Counted from the first letter of the stretch, positions 38,463 to 48,299 are shown. The stretch is DNA of 64,000 bases from Kitasatospora aureofaciens (GCF_001188955.3 NZ_JPRF03000032.1:62001-126000); one strand, 5' to 3'. The notes: generated by a model from the letters alone, not told the origin. Program-made: numbers and translations.

Positions 38463-41216
38463 GTGGCTACGCAGAGTACGGACAAGGGCGCGACGGGTGA
38501 CGGCGGGGCCGGCGCGCGGCCCCGGCTGATGCTGCTCGACGGGCACTCGATGGCCTACCGGGCCTTCTACGCCCTGCCCGTGGAGAACTTCAACACCTCC
38601 ACCGGCCAGCCCACCAACGCGGTCTACGGCTTCGCCTCGATGCTCGCCAACACCGTCCGCGACGAACAGCCCACCCACCTCGCCGTCGCCTTCGACCTCT
38701 CCCGGCAGACCTTCCGCTCCGCCGAGTTCCCCGACTACAAGGCCAACCGCGCCAAGACGCCGGACGAGTTCCGCAGCCAGGTCGGCCTGATCGGCGAACT
38801 CCTCGACGCCATGAACATCCCCCGGATGACGGTCGAGGGCTTCGAGGCCGACGACATCATCGCCACCCTGGCCACCGCCGCCGAGGCGGCCGGCTACGAC
38901 GTCGACATCGTCACCGGCGACCGCGACTCCCTCCAACTGGTCACCGACCACGTCACCGTGCTCTACCCCACCAAGGGCGTCTCCGAGCTCACCCGCTTCA
39001 CCCCGGAGAAGGTCGCCGAGAAGTACGGCGTCGCCCCGCGCCAGTACCCCGACCTCGCGGCCCTGCGCGGCGACCCGTCCGACAACCTGCCCGGCATCCC
39101 CGGCGTCGGCGAGAAGACCGCCGCCAAGTGGGTCAACCAGTTCGGCTCCTTCGACGAACTCGTCGCCCGCGCCGACGAGGTGAAGGGCAAGATCGGCGAG
39201 AAGCTGCGCGACAACCTCGACTCGGTCAAGCGCAACCGGGTGCTCACCGAGCTGGTCCGCGACGTCGAACTCCCGCTGGGCGTCGCCGACCTGGCCCGCC
39301 GGCCGTTCGACAAGGCCGCCGTCGGCACCCTGATGGAGTCGCTGGAGTTCCGCAACGCCAACTTCCGCGACCGGGTCTTCGGCATCGACCCGGCCGTCGG
39401 CGAGGCCGCGGTGGAGGCCGAGCTCGCCCCCGGCGTCGAGGTCGACGGCGAACTGCTCACCGACCCCGGAACGCTCGCCGCCTGGCTGCGCGAGCACGCC
39501 TCCGACGGCAAGACCACCGTCGCCCTCGCCGCCGTCTACCAGTGGGCGCTCGGCACCGGCGAGGTCAGCGAAGTCGCCCTCGCCGCAGGGGAGTCGGCCG
39601 CCTGGTTCGACCCGGCGCTGCTCGCCGAGGAGGACGAGCAGGCCTTCGCCGGCTGGCTCGCCGACGCGGCCGCCCCCAAGGCCCTGCACATCGCCAAGCA
39701 GGTCATGCGCGCCTTCGCCGAGCGCGGTTGGACCATCGCCGGGGTCGTCGCCGACACCGCGCTCGCCGCCTACCTGGAGAAGCCCGGCCGCCGCACCTTC
39801 ACCCTGGAGGTCCTCGCCGAGGAGTACCTGGCCCGCTCCCTCACCCCCGCCCCGGCGGCGGAGAGCGGCCAACTCGCCTTCGACGCACCGGAGGAGGACC
39901 CGACCGCGCACGCCCAGGCCCTCATGCTCCAGGCCCGCGCCGTGCTCGACCTCGCCGCTCTCTTCGACACCCGCCTCGCCGAGGTCGGCGCCGCCGGGCT
40001 GCTGCACGACATGGAACTGCCCATCGCCGCGCTGCTCGCCCGCATGGAGCGCCACGGCATCGCCGCCGACCGCGACTGGCTCACCCGGCTGGAGACCCAG
40101 TTCGCCGCCGAGATCCAGCGCTGCGTCGAGGAGGCCCACGCCGCCGCCGGGCGCGAGTTCAACCTCGGCTCGCCCAAGCAGCTCCAGGAGATCCTCTTCG
40201 GCGAACTCGCCCTCCCCAAGACCAAGAAGATCAAGACCGGCTACACCACCGATGCCGACGCGCTCACCTGGCTGGCCACCCAGACCGACAACGAGCTGCC
40301 CGTCATCCTGCTGCGCCACCGCGACCAGGCCAAGCTGCGCACCACCGTCGAGGGCCTGCTCAAGACGGTCTCGCCCAAGGGCCGGATCCACACCACCTTC
40401 AACCAGATGGTCGCCGCCACCGGCCGGCTCTCCTCGCAGGACCCGAACCTGCAGAACATCCCGGTCCGGACGGAGGAGGGGCGCGCCATCCGCCGCGCCT
40501 TCGTCGTCGGGGCCGGGTACGAGTCGCTGCTCACCGCCGACTACTCGCAGATCGAGCTGCGGATCATGGCCCACCTCTCCGAGGACGAGGCGCTGATCGA
40601 GGCCTTCGCCACCGGCGAGGACCTCCACACCACCGTCGCCTCCCAGGTCTTCGAGGTCCCCGGCGCGGCGGTGGACGCCGAGATGCGCCGCAAGATCAAG
40701 GCGATGTCCTACGGCCTCGCGTACGGGCTGTCCGCGTACGGGCTCTCCCAGCAGCTCGGCATCAAGCCGGCCGAGGCCCAAGGCCTGATGGACACCTACT
40801 TCGAGCGCTTCGGCGGCGTGCGCGACTACCTGCACCGGGTCGTCGACGAGGCCCGCGCCACCGGCTACACCGAGACCCTGCTCGGCCGCCGCCGCTACCT
40901 GCCCGACCTCAACAGCGACAACCGCCAGCGCCGCGAGATGGCCGAGCGGATGGCCCTCAACGCCCCCATCCAGGGCTCGGCCGCCGACATCGTCAAGATC
41001 GCCATGCTGCGGGTCGACGAGGCGCTGCGCGAGGCCGGGCTCGCCTCCCGGATGCTGCTCCAGGTGCACGACGAAATCGTGCTGGAGCTCGCCCCGGGCG
41101 AGCGCGACCGGGTCGAGGCCGTCGTCCGCGAGCAGATGGCCGGCGCCTACCCGCTGCGCGCCCCGCTGGACGTCTCCGTCGGCGTCGGCGCCAACTGGGA
41201 GGCCGCCGCGCACTGA
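38463..41216 (+). CDS. polA: DNA polymerase I
   Basis: Repair and Okazaki-fragment polymerase, 917 residues. The 5' nuclease domain (about 20-290) has LMLLDGHSMAYRAFYALP, ADDIIATLA, VTGDRDSLQLV and the H3TH GDPSDNLPGIPGVGEKTA. The middle 3' exonuclease-like domain (about 310-500) lacks the canonical DXE metal ligands, so proofreading is probably absent, as usual in actinobacterial Pol I. The polymerase domain has motif A TADYSQIELRIMAHL, motif B RRKIKAMSYGLAYG and motif C LLQVHDEIVLE. GTG 38463 was preferred to GTG 38436 for the AGGAA upstream; the latter would add nine residues. TAGGAT at 38418-38423 is a probable -10. Confidence 0.95.
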   Translation: MATQSTDKGATGDGGAGARPRLMLLDGHSMAYRAFYALPVENFNTSTGQPTNAVYGFASMLANTVRDEQPTHLAVAFDLSRQTFRSAEFPDYKANRAKTPDEFRSQVGLIGELLDAMNIPRMTVEGFEADDIIATLATAAEAAGYDVDIVTGDRDSLQLVTDHVTVLYPTKGVSELTRFTPEKVAEKYGVAPRQYPDLAALRGDPSDNLPGIPGVGEKTAAKWVNQFGSFDELVARADEVKGKIGEKLRDNLDSVKRNRVLTELVRDVELPLGVADLARRPFDKAAVGTLMESLEFRNANFRDRVFGIDPAVGEAAVEAELAPGVEVDGELLTDPGTLAAWLREHASDGKTTVALAAVYQWALGTGEVSEVALAAGESAAWFDPALLAEEDEQAFAGWLADAAAPKALHIAKQVMRAFAERGWTIAGVVADTALAAYLEKPGRRTFTLEVLAEEYLARSLTPAPAAESGQLAFDAPEEDPTAHAQALMLQARAVLDLAALFDTRLAEVGAAGLLHDMELPIAALLARMERHGIAADRDWLTRLETQFAAEIQRCVEEAHAAAGREFNLGSPKQLQEILFGELALPKTKKIKTGYTTDADALTWLATQTDNELPVILLRHRDQAKLRTTVEGLLKTVSPKGRIHTTFNQMVAATGRLSSQDPNLQNIPVRTEEGRAIRRAFVVGAGYESLLTADYSQIELRIMAHLSEDEALIEAFATGEDLHTTVASQVFEVPGAAVDAEMRRKIKAMSYGLAYGLSAYGLSQQLGIKPAEAQGLMDTYFERFGGVRDYLHRVVDEARATGYTETLLGRRRYLPDLNSDNRQRREMAERMALNAPIQGSAADIVKIAMLRVDEALREAGLASRMLLQVHDEIVLELAPGERDRVEAVVREQMAGAYPLRAPLDVSVGVGANWEAAAH

Positions 41217-41240
41217 CCCGGAGCGGTAGTCGGCCGCCGG

Positions 41241-41277
41241 CGGCGGGCCCGGGCGCACGAAGTGCCCGGGCCCGCCG
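41241..41277 (+). terminator. Terminator after polA
   Basis: A perfect 14-bp stem, CGGCGGGCCCGGGC and its complement, with a nine-base loop, 24 bases past the polA stop. Confidence 0.8.
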
Positions 41278-41342
41278 ACGTGTTCGCTCGGTTCGGCCCG
41301 TTCGTTTAGTTGGGCCTGCTGCCCCTGGTGCTGGACGACCGT

Positions 41343-42071
41343 TCAGACCTGTTCGAAGTGGAAGGCCTTGATGAAGCAGTCGCGGGGCTGGGACACCGCG
41401 AAGAGGACGCACTCGACGAGGGATTGGGCGGCGAGGGGGGCCCGGGCGTGGCGCGGGGTGGTCTCCCACTCCTCGGCGAGGGGGTCGGGGTTGTCGAAGT
41501 CGGGCGGGTAGAGGGAGATCACCCGGACTCCCCGGGGCCGCAGGCGCTTGGAGAGGATGTCGACGAAACCGGCCTGGGCGTTCTTGGCCGCGTAGAAGGA
41601 GTCATGGGCGTCCGAGCGGTGATGGCCCGGGGTTCCGCAGGCGGAGACCATGGTCACCACGTCCGGTTTGACCGAGTTGAGCAGGAGGGGGAGGAAGTTC
41701 TTCACGGTCAGGACGGTGCCGGTGGCGCCGGAGGCGATCGTGTCGACGACGTCGGCGTCGGAGGCCGACAGGAGGTCCGGGCCTGCGAGGTAGCGGGAGC
41801 CGTTGTTGATCAGCACGTCGATGTGGTCGGTCTGCCCGCCCACTCGGGCAGCGAAGTCGCGGATCGAGGCGGGGTCCGTCAGGTCGCAGGCGAAGGCGTG
41901 GACGCGCTGCTTTCCCCGGTCGCGTATCTCGTCCCGGACCCGCTCGGCAGCGGCGAGGGTGCGGGCGGAGAGGAAGACCTCGGCGCCGAGGTCCGCTAGG
42001 CGGATGGCCAGTGTGCGCCCGAAGTCGCGGCCGGCAGCGGTGATGACCACCCTGTGGTCGTCGAATCTCAT
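41343..42071 (-). CDS. SDR-family oxidoreductase
   Basis: A 242-residue short-chain dehydrogenase/reductase. The cofactor loop is ITAAGRDFGRTLA, a variant of TGxxxGxG; the DLTDP acidic segment, the NNGS variant of NNAG, the catalytic Ser in VTMVSACG, and Tyr-x-x-x-Lys in SFYAAKNAQ complete the active site. The C terminus ends ISLYPPDFDNPDP... AFHFEQV. Substrate unknown. Transcribed alone, convergent with polA across the polA terminator. Confidence 0.85.
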   Translation of the reverse strand: MRFDDHRVVITAAGRDFGRTLAIRLADLGAEVFLSARTLAAAERVRDEIRDRGKQRVHAFACDLTDPASIRDFAARVGGQTDHIDVLINNGSRYLAGPDLLSASDADVVDTIASGATGTVLTVKNFLPLLLNSVKPDVVTMVSACGTPGHHRSDAHDSFYAAKNAQAGFVDILSKRLRPRGVRVISLYPPDFDNPDPLAEEWETTPRHARAPLAAQSLVECVLFAVSQPRDCFIKAFHFEQV

Positions 42072-42260
42072 GTGCCCAGCTTGGCCGACGGCAAGGCGGC
42101 GCCACATCCTCCCCGTGTTCGCCCGGCGCAGGGAGTCGGCCCGTCCGACTTCCTGCGCGGCAGGCCTCGTCCGGGCCCGGACGGAGCAGTGTCCGCGCCC
42201 GCCGCTACGATCTGCCCGGCCGCCGCGCAGTGGGCGCGGCGCGGATCCGGGGGAGCGGCG

Positions 42261-42476
42261 ATGACGGAACAGGGCGCGGAGGAGCGGCGGGGGTTGCTGC
42301 GGCCGCGGCTGGCGGTCCCGGCCGGGCTGGCGGCGCTGCTGTTGGTGGGCGGCTCGGTGTGGGCGCTGTCCGGTGGCGGGGGTGGTGCGGCCGCGCCGGT
42401 GGGGGCGGGTACGGCGAGCGCGGCGGTGAGCCCCACTGCGGAGCCCTCGCCGACCGCTGCGCCGTCGTTGCCATGA
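42261..42476 (+). CDS. Small hypothetical membrane protein
   Basis: A 71-residue protein, unknown family: basic/acidic N terminus (residues 1-17), one membrane helix (about 19-37, VPAGLAALLLVGGSVWALS), a Gly run, and a low-complexity Ala/Ser/Thr/Pro tail. GGGAGCGGCG lies just before ATG 42261. Its stop overlaps an ATG in the frame of the next gene (ATGA at 42473), though that gene probably starts at 42488. Possibly an anchored spacer peptide; no function can be given. Confidence 0.5.
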   Translation: MTEQGAEERRGLLRPRLAVPAGLAALLLVGGSVWALSGGGGGAAAPVGAGTASAAVSPTAEPSPTAAPSLP

Positions 42477-42487
42477 CAGGGACGGCC

Positions 42488-42934
42488 ATGCAACTGCCCG
42501 ATGAGGTCCATGCCGAGATCACCGACCTGTGTCAGGAGGGTGATGCCCTGGCCGGAATGGGAGAGTTCGACGAGGCCAGGCTGCGCTACATCGAAGCCCT
42601 CCGGCTGCTGCCGGGCGATCCCCGTGGGTGGGCGGCCTCGACCTGGATCTACGTAGCGATCGGAGACGTGCACTTCCGACGCGGTGTTCACGACAAGGCC
42701 TACAAGTGCTTCCACAACGCCGTTCAGTGTCCTGACGGACTCGGCAATCCGTACATCCACCTTCGATTGGGCCAGACCGCCTTCGAGCTGGGCGACCACG
42801 ACCGAGCTGCGGATGAGCTGATCAGGGCCCACATGGGTGGCGGACCCGAAATCTTCGAAGAGGACGACCCCAGGTATCTCAAGTTCCTGCGGGCCCGTGC
42901 GGACCTGAACCACTCCGGCAGTGCGGGCTCCTGA
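42488..42934 (+). CDS. Tetratricopeptide-repeat protein
   Basis: A 148-residue all-helical protein with about three TPR-like helix pairs: GDALAGMGEFDEARLRYIEAL (about 16-36), IYVAIGDVHFRRGVHDKAYKC (about 54-74) and HLRLGQTAFELGDHDRAADEL (about 91-111). TPRs usually mediate protein-protein contacts. The N terminus MQLPDEVHAEI matches the start I remember for this small Streptomyces TPR family, so ATG 42488 (CAGGGA upstream) was chosen over ATG 42473. The partner protein is unknown. Confidence 0.75.
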   Translation: MQLPDEVHAEITDLCQEGDALAGMGEFDEARLRYIEALRLLPGDPRGWAASTWIYVAIGDVHFRRGVHDKAYKCFHNAVQCPDGLGNPYIHLRLGQTAFELGDHDRAADELIRAHMGGGPEIFEEDDPRYLKFLRARADLNHSGSAGS

Positions 42935-43172
42935 CGGCTCACCGTTGGCGAATCGCCCGGGGCCAACGCGGGCCACCCGGTGGCAACCATGAGGGACGCC
43001 CGGAATTCGGCCTCCACCCCGACGACCTGCCGGCCTGACCCCTCCACGAACTCCTGCAGCGCAGCACTGGCTGCCGGCGGCCCACGTAGTGTCAAATACA
43101 TTGGCAGCGCCCCGGGATGCGCCGTGAGCGGGGTACGGTGCGGGCGGACGGGAACGGGGAGGGAGATCGACA

Positions 43173-43349
43173 GTGAAGCGGCCGGGGTACGCAATTGCGG
43201 TGGTGCTCGACATCGTCTTGCTGGTCGGGTTGGTCCAGGGGTGGCTGCCCACCAGCTCCGAGGGGTTCCGCGAGTTCCTGGTCATCCTCACCACCGTGAT
43301 CCTGTCGTTCGTCCTCTTCTCGGCGATCCGGCCGAACCGACGCGACTGA
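43173..43349 (+). CDS. Small two-helix membrane protein
   Basis: A 58-residue protein that is easily missed. GTG 43173 has a strong GGGAGGGAG ribosome-binding site seven bases upstream. Residues about 5-22 (GYAIAVVLDIVLLVGLV) and 33-51 (FLVILTTVILSFVLFSA) are membrane helices, joined by a polar loop QGWLPTSSEGFRE, with a basic end RPNRRD. No family recognised. Lower GC than neighbours, with ATC/TTC-rich codons. Confidence 0.6.
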   Translation: MKRPGYAIAVVLDIVLLVGLVQGWLPTSSEGFREFLVILTTVILSFVLFSAIRPNRRD

Positions 43350-43479
43350 CCCACCTGCCGGGGGCGCGCTGCTTCCCAAGTGCGCCTGCCACAGCCCGAC
43401 ATGCGCCTTCTGGCCAGGCGAGATGCCGCCCAGTCCCTACGCTGGATGCCGGCCCGCCAGCTCCGTCGAAGGACCGCTC

Positions 43480-44730
43480 ATGCGCCGCTCCCGTCTCCTG
43501 CTGTCCCTGGCCCTGTCCGCCGTGACCGCCTCCGCTCTCGTTGCCGCCGATGCCGCGCCGGACGAACCGATCCGCTCCGTCCGCCTGCCGGTGCTCCGTG
43601 ACCCGCAGGCGCAGCAGACGCTCCACCGCATGACGGACCCGGTGCAGGACTGGGTGGAGTCCGGCGATCAGGCGGCGGACGGCTACGCCGGGACCGTGAT
43701 CGACGCCTGGAACCAGCACGCCGACCTCTACTGGAAGGGCGAGGCCCCGACCAAGGTGCAGGCGCTGCTCGGCGCGAACGCCAGCCCCGGCTTCACCGTC
43801 GACGTTCACCGCAGCCCGTACTCCCGTGCGGAGATGCGTGCCGCGATCGAGCGGTTCACCGCCGCGGTGGCGCCCGGGGCCTGGACGTCGATCGGCCCGC
43901 AGGAGGACGGCGCCGCCATCTCGATCACGTACGTGCCTTCGAAGGCAACGCGGCTGACCGGCGGCGCCACGACCGAGCAGGCGTACTCCCGGAGGGCCGC
44001 CGAGATCGCCGGGATGCCGGTGACGGCCACCGTCGAGGGCATCCCGGCAGCGCTGTCCGGCAGTCGGCACTCCGACAGCGCGCCGTACTACGCGGGCGCC
44101 GAGGTCAACACCGGCAAGGCCGCGTTCTGCTCGACCGCGTTCAGCGGGTGGAAGGACAGGACGAAGGTGCTGCTGACCGCCGCGCACTGCGGCGGCGGCC
44201 GGTACTACAACGGCACCGGCGGCTACATCGGCGACCTGTACGCGATCGGCGACGGCTTGGACGTCGGCATGATCGCGATCAACGGCAATGGCGCCGACCG
44301 GTTCTACGACGGCGCCTGGTCGGACCGGAGCGGCTCGTCACGACACACGTACGGGGCCGGACGCAACAACGTGGGGGACCTGGTCTGCCTCAGCGGTGCC
44401 CAGTCGGGGTGGAAGTGCGATGTGGAGGTCAAGAAGGTCGACGTGGAGACGACGAACGACGAGGGGACGAGGATCCGGCCGGTGGACATCGCGGAGTCGA
44501 AGGGCGGTGACCGACGGGCGGTCGGCGCGAAGGGCGACAGCGGTGGCCCGGCGCTGGCGAACCCGTCCGGCGCCAGCGGCGACATGGAGGCTCGCGGCGT
44601 GATCGTGGCCGGAAGGTCGGAGGTCAGCTGCCCGGCCGGGTCGACGGCGCACTCGACGACCTGCTACGCGCAGGTCATGTACGTGCCGATGACGCCGGTG
44701 GTGAACCAGATGGGCTTCTCGATCTCCTGA
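43480..44730 (+). CDS. Secreted trypsin-like serine protease (S1 family)
   Basis: A 416-residue exported protease. Signal peptide about residues 1-26 (RRSRLLLSLALSAVTASALVAADAA). Residues about 30-200 are a pro- or N-terminal region; the chymotrypsin-fold domain follows with the catalytic triad visible as His in LLTAAHCGGG, Asp in GLDVGMIAING and Ser in GAKGDSGGPAL. Paired cysteines (FCSTAF/AAHC and VSCPA/TTCYA) fit disulfides. The catalytic arrangement resembles Streptomyces secreted S1 proteases; the specificity is not clear. Its 3' end nearly touches hrpB on the other strand. Confidence 0.88.
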   Translation: MRRSRLLLSLALSAVTASALVAADAAPDEPIRSVRLPVLRDPQAQQTLHRMTDPVQDWVESGDQAADGYAGTVIDAWNQHADLYWKGEAPTKVQALLGANASPGFTVDVHRSPYSRAEMRAAIERFTAAVAPGAWTSIGPQEDGAAISITYVPSKATRLTGGATTEQAYSRRAAEIAGMPVTATVEGIPAALSGSRHSDSAPYYAGAEVNTGKAAFCSTAFSGWKDRTKVLLTAAHCGGGRYYNGTGGYIGDLYAIGDGLDVGMIAINGNGADRFYDGAWSDRSGSSRHTYGAGRNNVGDLVCLSGAQSGWKCDVEVKKVDVETTNDEGTRIRPVDIAESKGGDRRAVGAKGDSGGPALANPSGASGDMEARGVIVAGRSEVSCPAGSTAHSTTCYAQVMYVPMTPVVNQMGFSIS

Positions 44731-44735
44731 CGGCG

Positions 44736-47249
44736 TCACTTCCGGGCGTTGGTACGGCGGGTCGGCTCCGCCGTCGTCGGGTCTTCGGGCCAGGGGTGGC
44801 GGGGGTAGCGGCCCCTGAGGTCGGCACGGACGGCCGGGTAGCCGTTTTGCCAGAAGGACGCCAGGTCTCCCGTGACGGCGGCGGGCCGGCCGGCAGGGGA
44901 GAGCAGGTGGATGGTCAGCGGGACGCGGCCGCCGGCCAGGGCGGGGGTGACGGTCCAGCCGAAGAGCTCTTGCAGCTTGACTGCCAGGAACGGGCGTTCG
45001 GTGCTGTAGTCGACTCGTATCCTCGAGCCGGACGGCACGGTGATCCGCTCCGGCGCGAGTTCGTCCAGGCGGCCCGCTTCGCCGGTGGCCCAGGGGAGCA
45101 GACGCTGCAACGCGGCCGTGGTATCGATCCTCGCGAGGTCGGCGCGGCGGCGGGCGCGGGAGAGTTCGGGCTCGAGCCACTCGTCGGCGCGTTCGAGCAG
45201 CGCCCCGTCGGAGACGTCGGGCCAGGGGTCGCCGAGAGCGTTGCGGAGGAAGGCGAGGCGTTCGCGCAGGCCCGGGGAGGGCCAGGTCAGCACGGTGCTG
45301 ATGCCCTCGCGGGCCAGGCCTTCGAGGAGGGCGGCGCGGACGAGTGCGGGGTCGGGGCGGCTGAGGGGCTTCTCGGTGAGTTCGATGGCGCCGAGGGACT
45401 CGACCCGGCGGGAGACGACCTCACCTCGTCGGGTGTCCCAGTGGACTTCCTCGCGGGCGGTGAGCAGAGCGGCTCCGGCCTGGTGGGCGGTGTCCTCGTC
45501 CAGTGCCGCAGCGTGCAGGATGCGGGCGGAGTGCGAGCCGGCCGGGCGGTCGGCGACCGCGACGGCGAGCCAGGGGAGGGCGCCGAGCCGGGTGTCGCGG
45601 GCGGGTTCGGCAGCCGTCCCGGAGGCCATCAGGTACGGGCTGCGCTCGCCGGGGGCGGGGCGCTCCACCCGGGCGCGGGCGATGCGTTCGGGGAAGGCGA
45701 GGGCGACGACGAGTCCGACGGCGGTCGCGTCGGGGAGTGGGGTGGTCGGTTCGTCGGAGGCGGAGCGCTGGAGGCGGCGGACTTCGTCGCGCCAGCGGGC
45801 GGCGTACGGATCGCCGGCGGAACGGACCGTCCGCCACACCGCGCCGAGGTCGTCGCCCAGCGCACGCGGCGGCTCCTCGGAGAGCAGGGCGACCACCTCG
45901 GCCGCGCGCCTGGCGCCGACGGCGGGGGCGCCGTCGATCAGGGCGCGGGCGAGTCGGGGGTGCAGCCCGGTGCGGGCGAGGCGGGTACCCCGTGGGGTGG
46001 CACGGCCGTCGGAGGAGACGGCGCCCAGGGCGATGAGGGTCTGCCGGGCGGCGGCCATCGCCCCGGCGGGCGGGGCGTCGGGCAGGGCGAGGCCGGTGGC
46101 GTCCGGGTCGCCCCAGCAGGCGGCCTGGAGGGCGAACGAGGTGAGGTCGGCGAGGGCGATCTCGGGGGTGGGGAACCGTGCGGCGCGGGCGTCCTCGGCC
46201 TCGTGCCAGCAGCGGTAGACGGTCCCCGGGGCCTCGCGCCCGGCACGCCCCGCGCGCTGGCGGGCGGCGGCGAGCGAAGCCCGTACGGTGACCAGCCCGG
46301 CCAGCCCCCGGGCGTGGTCGGTGCGGGGTTCGCGGGCGAGCCCGGCGTCGACCACGATCCGAACCCCGGGCACGGTGAGCGAGGACTCGGCGACGGCGGT
46401 GGTCAGGACGACGCGGCGTCCCTGCCCGGCAGAGAGCGCGGCGTCCTGGACGGCTTGCGGGGCGCGGCCGTGGAGTTGCAGCACTTCGGCCGAAACGCCG
46501 CCCAGCTGCCCCGCGACGCGGGCGATCTCGCCGACGCCGGGGAGGAAGCAGAGCACGTCCCCGTCGCGCTCACCCAACGCCCGCCGCACGACGGCCGCGA
46601 CGTGGTCGAGCAGCGCCGGGTCGACCCGGGTCCCGTGCGCGGGCCGGACGGCGCGCGGCGGCGGTGCCCAGACCACGTCCACCGGGTGGGACACCCCGTG
46701 CGCCTCCACCACCGGTGCGCCGCCGAGGAGTTCGGCCCAGGCCTCGGTGTCGGAGGTGGCCGAGGCGCAGACCAGCCGCAGTTCGGGCCGCAGCGCCGCC
46801 CGTACGTCCAGCAGGAAGGCGAGCGCGGTGTCCGCGTCCAGGTGCCGTTCGTGGCACTCGTCGAGGACGACGACATCGACGCCCGGCAACTCCTGGTCGC
46901 GCTGCAGCCGCTGCAGCAGCACGCCGGTGGTGACCACCTCGACGACGGTCTCGGGCCCGGCGCGACGCTCCCCGCGCACCGTGTAGCCGACCCGGCTTCC
47001 GACGGCCTCGCCGAGCAGCCAGGCCATCCGCCGGGCGGCGGCCCGTACGGCGAGGCGGCGCGGTTCGGCGACCAGCACCCGCCGCACGGGCCGGCCGTCG
47101 GAGAGCAGCCCCGCGAGGGCGAGCGGCACCAGCGTCGTCTTGCCGGTCCCGGGCGGGGCCGCGAGGACGGCGGTGCCGTCCTGCTCCAGTGCCTCGTGCA
47201 GGGCGGGCAGGGCGGTGCGGACGGGAAGTTCGCGCCAGGCGGGGTTCAT
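44736..47249 (-). CDS. hrpB: ATP-dependent helicase HrpB
   Basis: A DEAH-box helicase of the HrpB type, 837 residues, close to the family norm. The helicase core has motif I APPGTGKTTLVPLAL, motif Ia EPRRLAVR, motif II DECHERHLD (DECH variant), motif III SATSDTE, motif V LTTAVAESSLTVPGV and motif VI ARQRAGRAGREAPG. The HA2 and HrpB C-terminal domains follow, ending with PVTGDLASFW and a PEDPT segment. The cellular role is poorly known. It follows the methyltransferase gene by eight bases as an operon. Confidence 0.93.
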   Translation of the reverse strand: MNPAWRELPVRTALPALHEALEQDGTAVLAAPPGTGKTTLVPLALAGLLSDGRPVRRVLVAEPRRLAVRAAARRMAWLLGEAVGSRVGYTVRGERRAGPETVVEVVTTGVLLQRLQRDQELPGVDVVVLDECHERHLDADTALAFLLDVRAALRPELRLVCASATSDTEAWAELLGGAPVVEAHGVSHPVDVVWAPPPRAVRPAHGTRVDPALLDHVAAVVRRALGERDGDVLCFLPGVGEIARVAGQLGGVSAEVLQLHGRAPQAVQDAALSAGQGRRVVLTTAVAESSLTVPGVRIVVDAGLAREPRTDHARGLAGLVTVRASLAAARQRAGRAGREAPGTVYRCWHEAEDARAARFPTPEIALADLTSFALQAACWGDPDATGLALPDAPPAGAMAAARQTLIALGAVSSDGRATPRGTRLARTGLHPRLARALIDGAPAVGARRAAEVVALLSEEPPRALGDDLGAVWRTVRSAGDPYAARWRDEVRRLQRSASDEPTTPLPDATAVGLVVALAFPERIARARVERPAPGERSPYLMASGTAAEPARDTRLGALPWLAVAVADRPAGSHSARILHAAALDEDTAHQAGAALLTAREEVHWDTRRGEVVSRRVESLGAIELTEKPLSRPDPALVRAALLEGLAREGISTVLTWPSPGLRERLAFLRNALGDPWPDVSDGALLERADEWLEPELSRARRRADLARIDTTAALQRLLPWATGEAGRLDELAPERITVPSGSRIRVDYSTERPFLAVKLQELFGWTVTPALAGGRVPLTIHLLSPAGRPAAVTGDLASFWQNGYPAVRADLRGRYPRHPWPEDPTTAEPTRRTNARK

Positions 47250-47257
47250 GGAGGGGC

Positions 47258-48130
47258 TCAGCCCCGCTCGGTGACGAAGATCGCCGTGCCGGGGATCAGC
47301 CGCCCGCGCAGCGGGGACCAGCCGCCCCACTCCTGTTCCAGGTCGGCCGGCCACTCGGGCTCGACCAGGTCGATCAGCCGGAAGCCGGCGGCGACGAGTT
47401 CGCGGACCCGGTCGCCGAGGGTGCGGTGGTGTTCGACGTAGGTGGCGTTGCCGTTCTCGTCCTGCTCGACGTACGGGGTGCGGTCGAAGTAGGAGGACGT
47501 CGCGGTGAGCCCCTCGACGCCGGGCTCGTCGGGGAAGGCCCAGCGGATCGGGTGGGTGACCGAGAACACCCAGCGCCCCCCGGGCCGCAGCACCCGGTGC
47601 ACCTCGCGCATCAGGCGCTCGGTGTCGGCGCTGAACGGGACGGCTCCGTAGGCGGAGCAGGCGAGGTCGAAGGAGGCGTCGGCGAAGGGCAGGACGGCGG
47701 CGTCGGCCTGGACGACGGGGACGGGCGCGGTGCCGCGGCCGAGGTCGATCCGGCGGGAGTGCTGGAGCTGGCGGTAGGAGATGTCGAGGGCGACGGGGCG
47801 GGCGCCGCGGGCTGCGAGCCAGCGGGAGCACTGGGCGGCGCCGGCGCCGATCTCCAGGACGTCGCGGCCGGAGACGTCGCCGAGCAGGCGGGCGTCGGCC
47901 TCGTCCAGTCCCTCGGGGCACCAGGTGAAGCGGTCGTCGCCGAGGAACTCGCCGTGCTCGTCCTGGTACTCGTCGGCGTTGCGGTCCCACCAGTGCCGAC
48001 TGGCCCGGCTGCTCTCCCCGACGCCCGCCGAGCGCCGCACCGCGTCGTCGCCGGTGTCGTCCTCGTCGACGGATGAGTCAAGATCGTGAAGAGGGGACTG
48101 GGGGGTGGTGGCCACGGTGACAATGCCCAT
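47258..48130 (-). CDS. Class I SAM-dependent methyltransferase
   Basis: A 290-residue methyltransferase with the SAM-binding motif I VLEIGAGAAQCSRWLAARGA (about 98-116), motif II VALDISYRQLQ, DAAVLPFADASFDLA at motif III/IV, and a C-terminal substrate region (VTHPIRWAF, TYVEHHRTLG). The N-terminal 45 residues are acidic and likely disordered. The substrate is unknown. ATG 48130 is five bases past a minus-strand TACCCT, so the message may be leaderless; GTG 48115 is an alternative. It is co-directional with hrpB. Confidence 0.85.
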   Translation of the reverse strand: MGIVTVATTPQSPLHDLDSSVDEDDTGDDAVRRSAGVGESSRASRHWWDRNADEYQDEHGEFLGDDRFTWCPEGLDEADARLLGDVSGRDVLEIGAGAAQCSRWLAARGARPVALDISYRQLQHSRRIDLGRGTAPVPVVQADAAVLPFADASFDLACSAYGAVPFSADTERLMREVHRVLRPGGRWVFSVTHPIRWAFPDEPGVEGLTATSSYFDRTPYVEQDENGNATYVEHHRTLGDRVRELVAAGFRLIDLVEPEWPADLEQEWGGWSPLRGRLIPGTAIFVTERG

Positions 48131-48299
48131 CGCGTAGGGTATGAAGTGCGGAAGCGCCGCTGCCGCGAACCGGCCCGTCAGGGTCCGGCTCCTGGTGGTG
48201 GCATCCGGGGAAGGGCCCCTGCGAGCGCCACCGCGAGGTGCGCAATCGGAGGATATGGCCTGATCCGTACCGGGCTCCACCGTCTTGCCTCTCTTGGCG

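Noticed and set aside
42068..43402. A 444-codon minus-strand frame opposite the small genes
   Set aside because: No motif and low-complexity translation; the plus-strand TPR and small membrane genes explain the region better.
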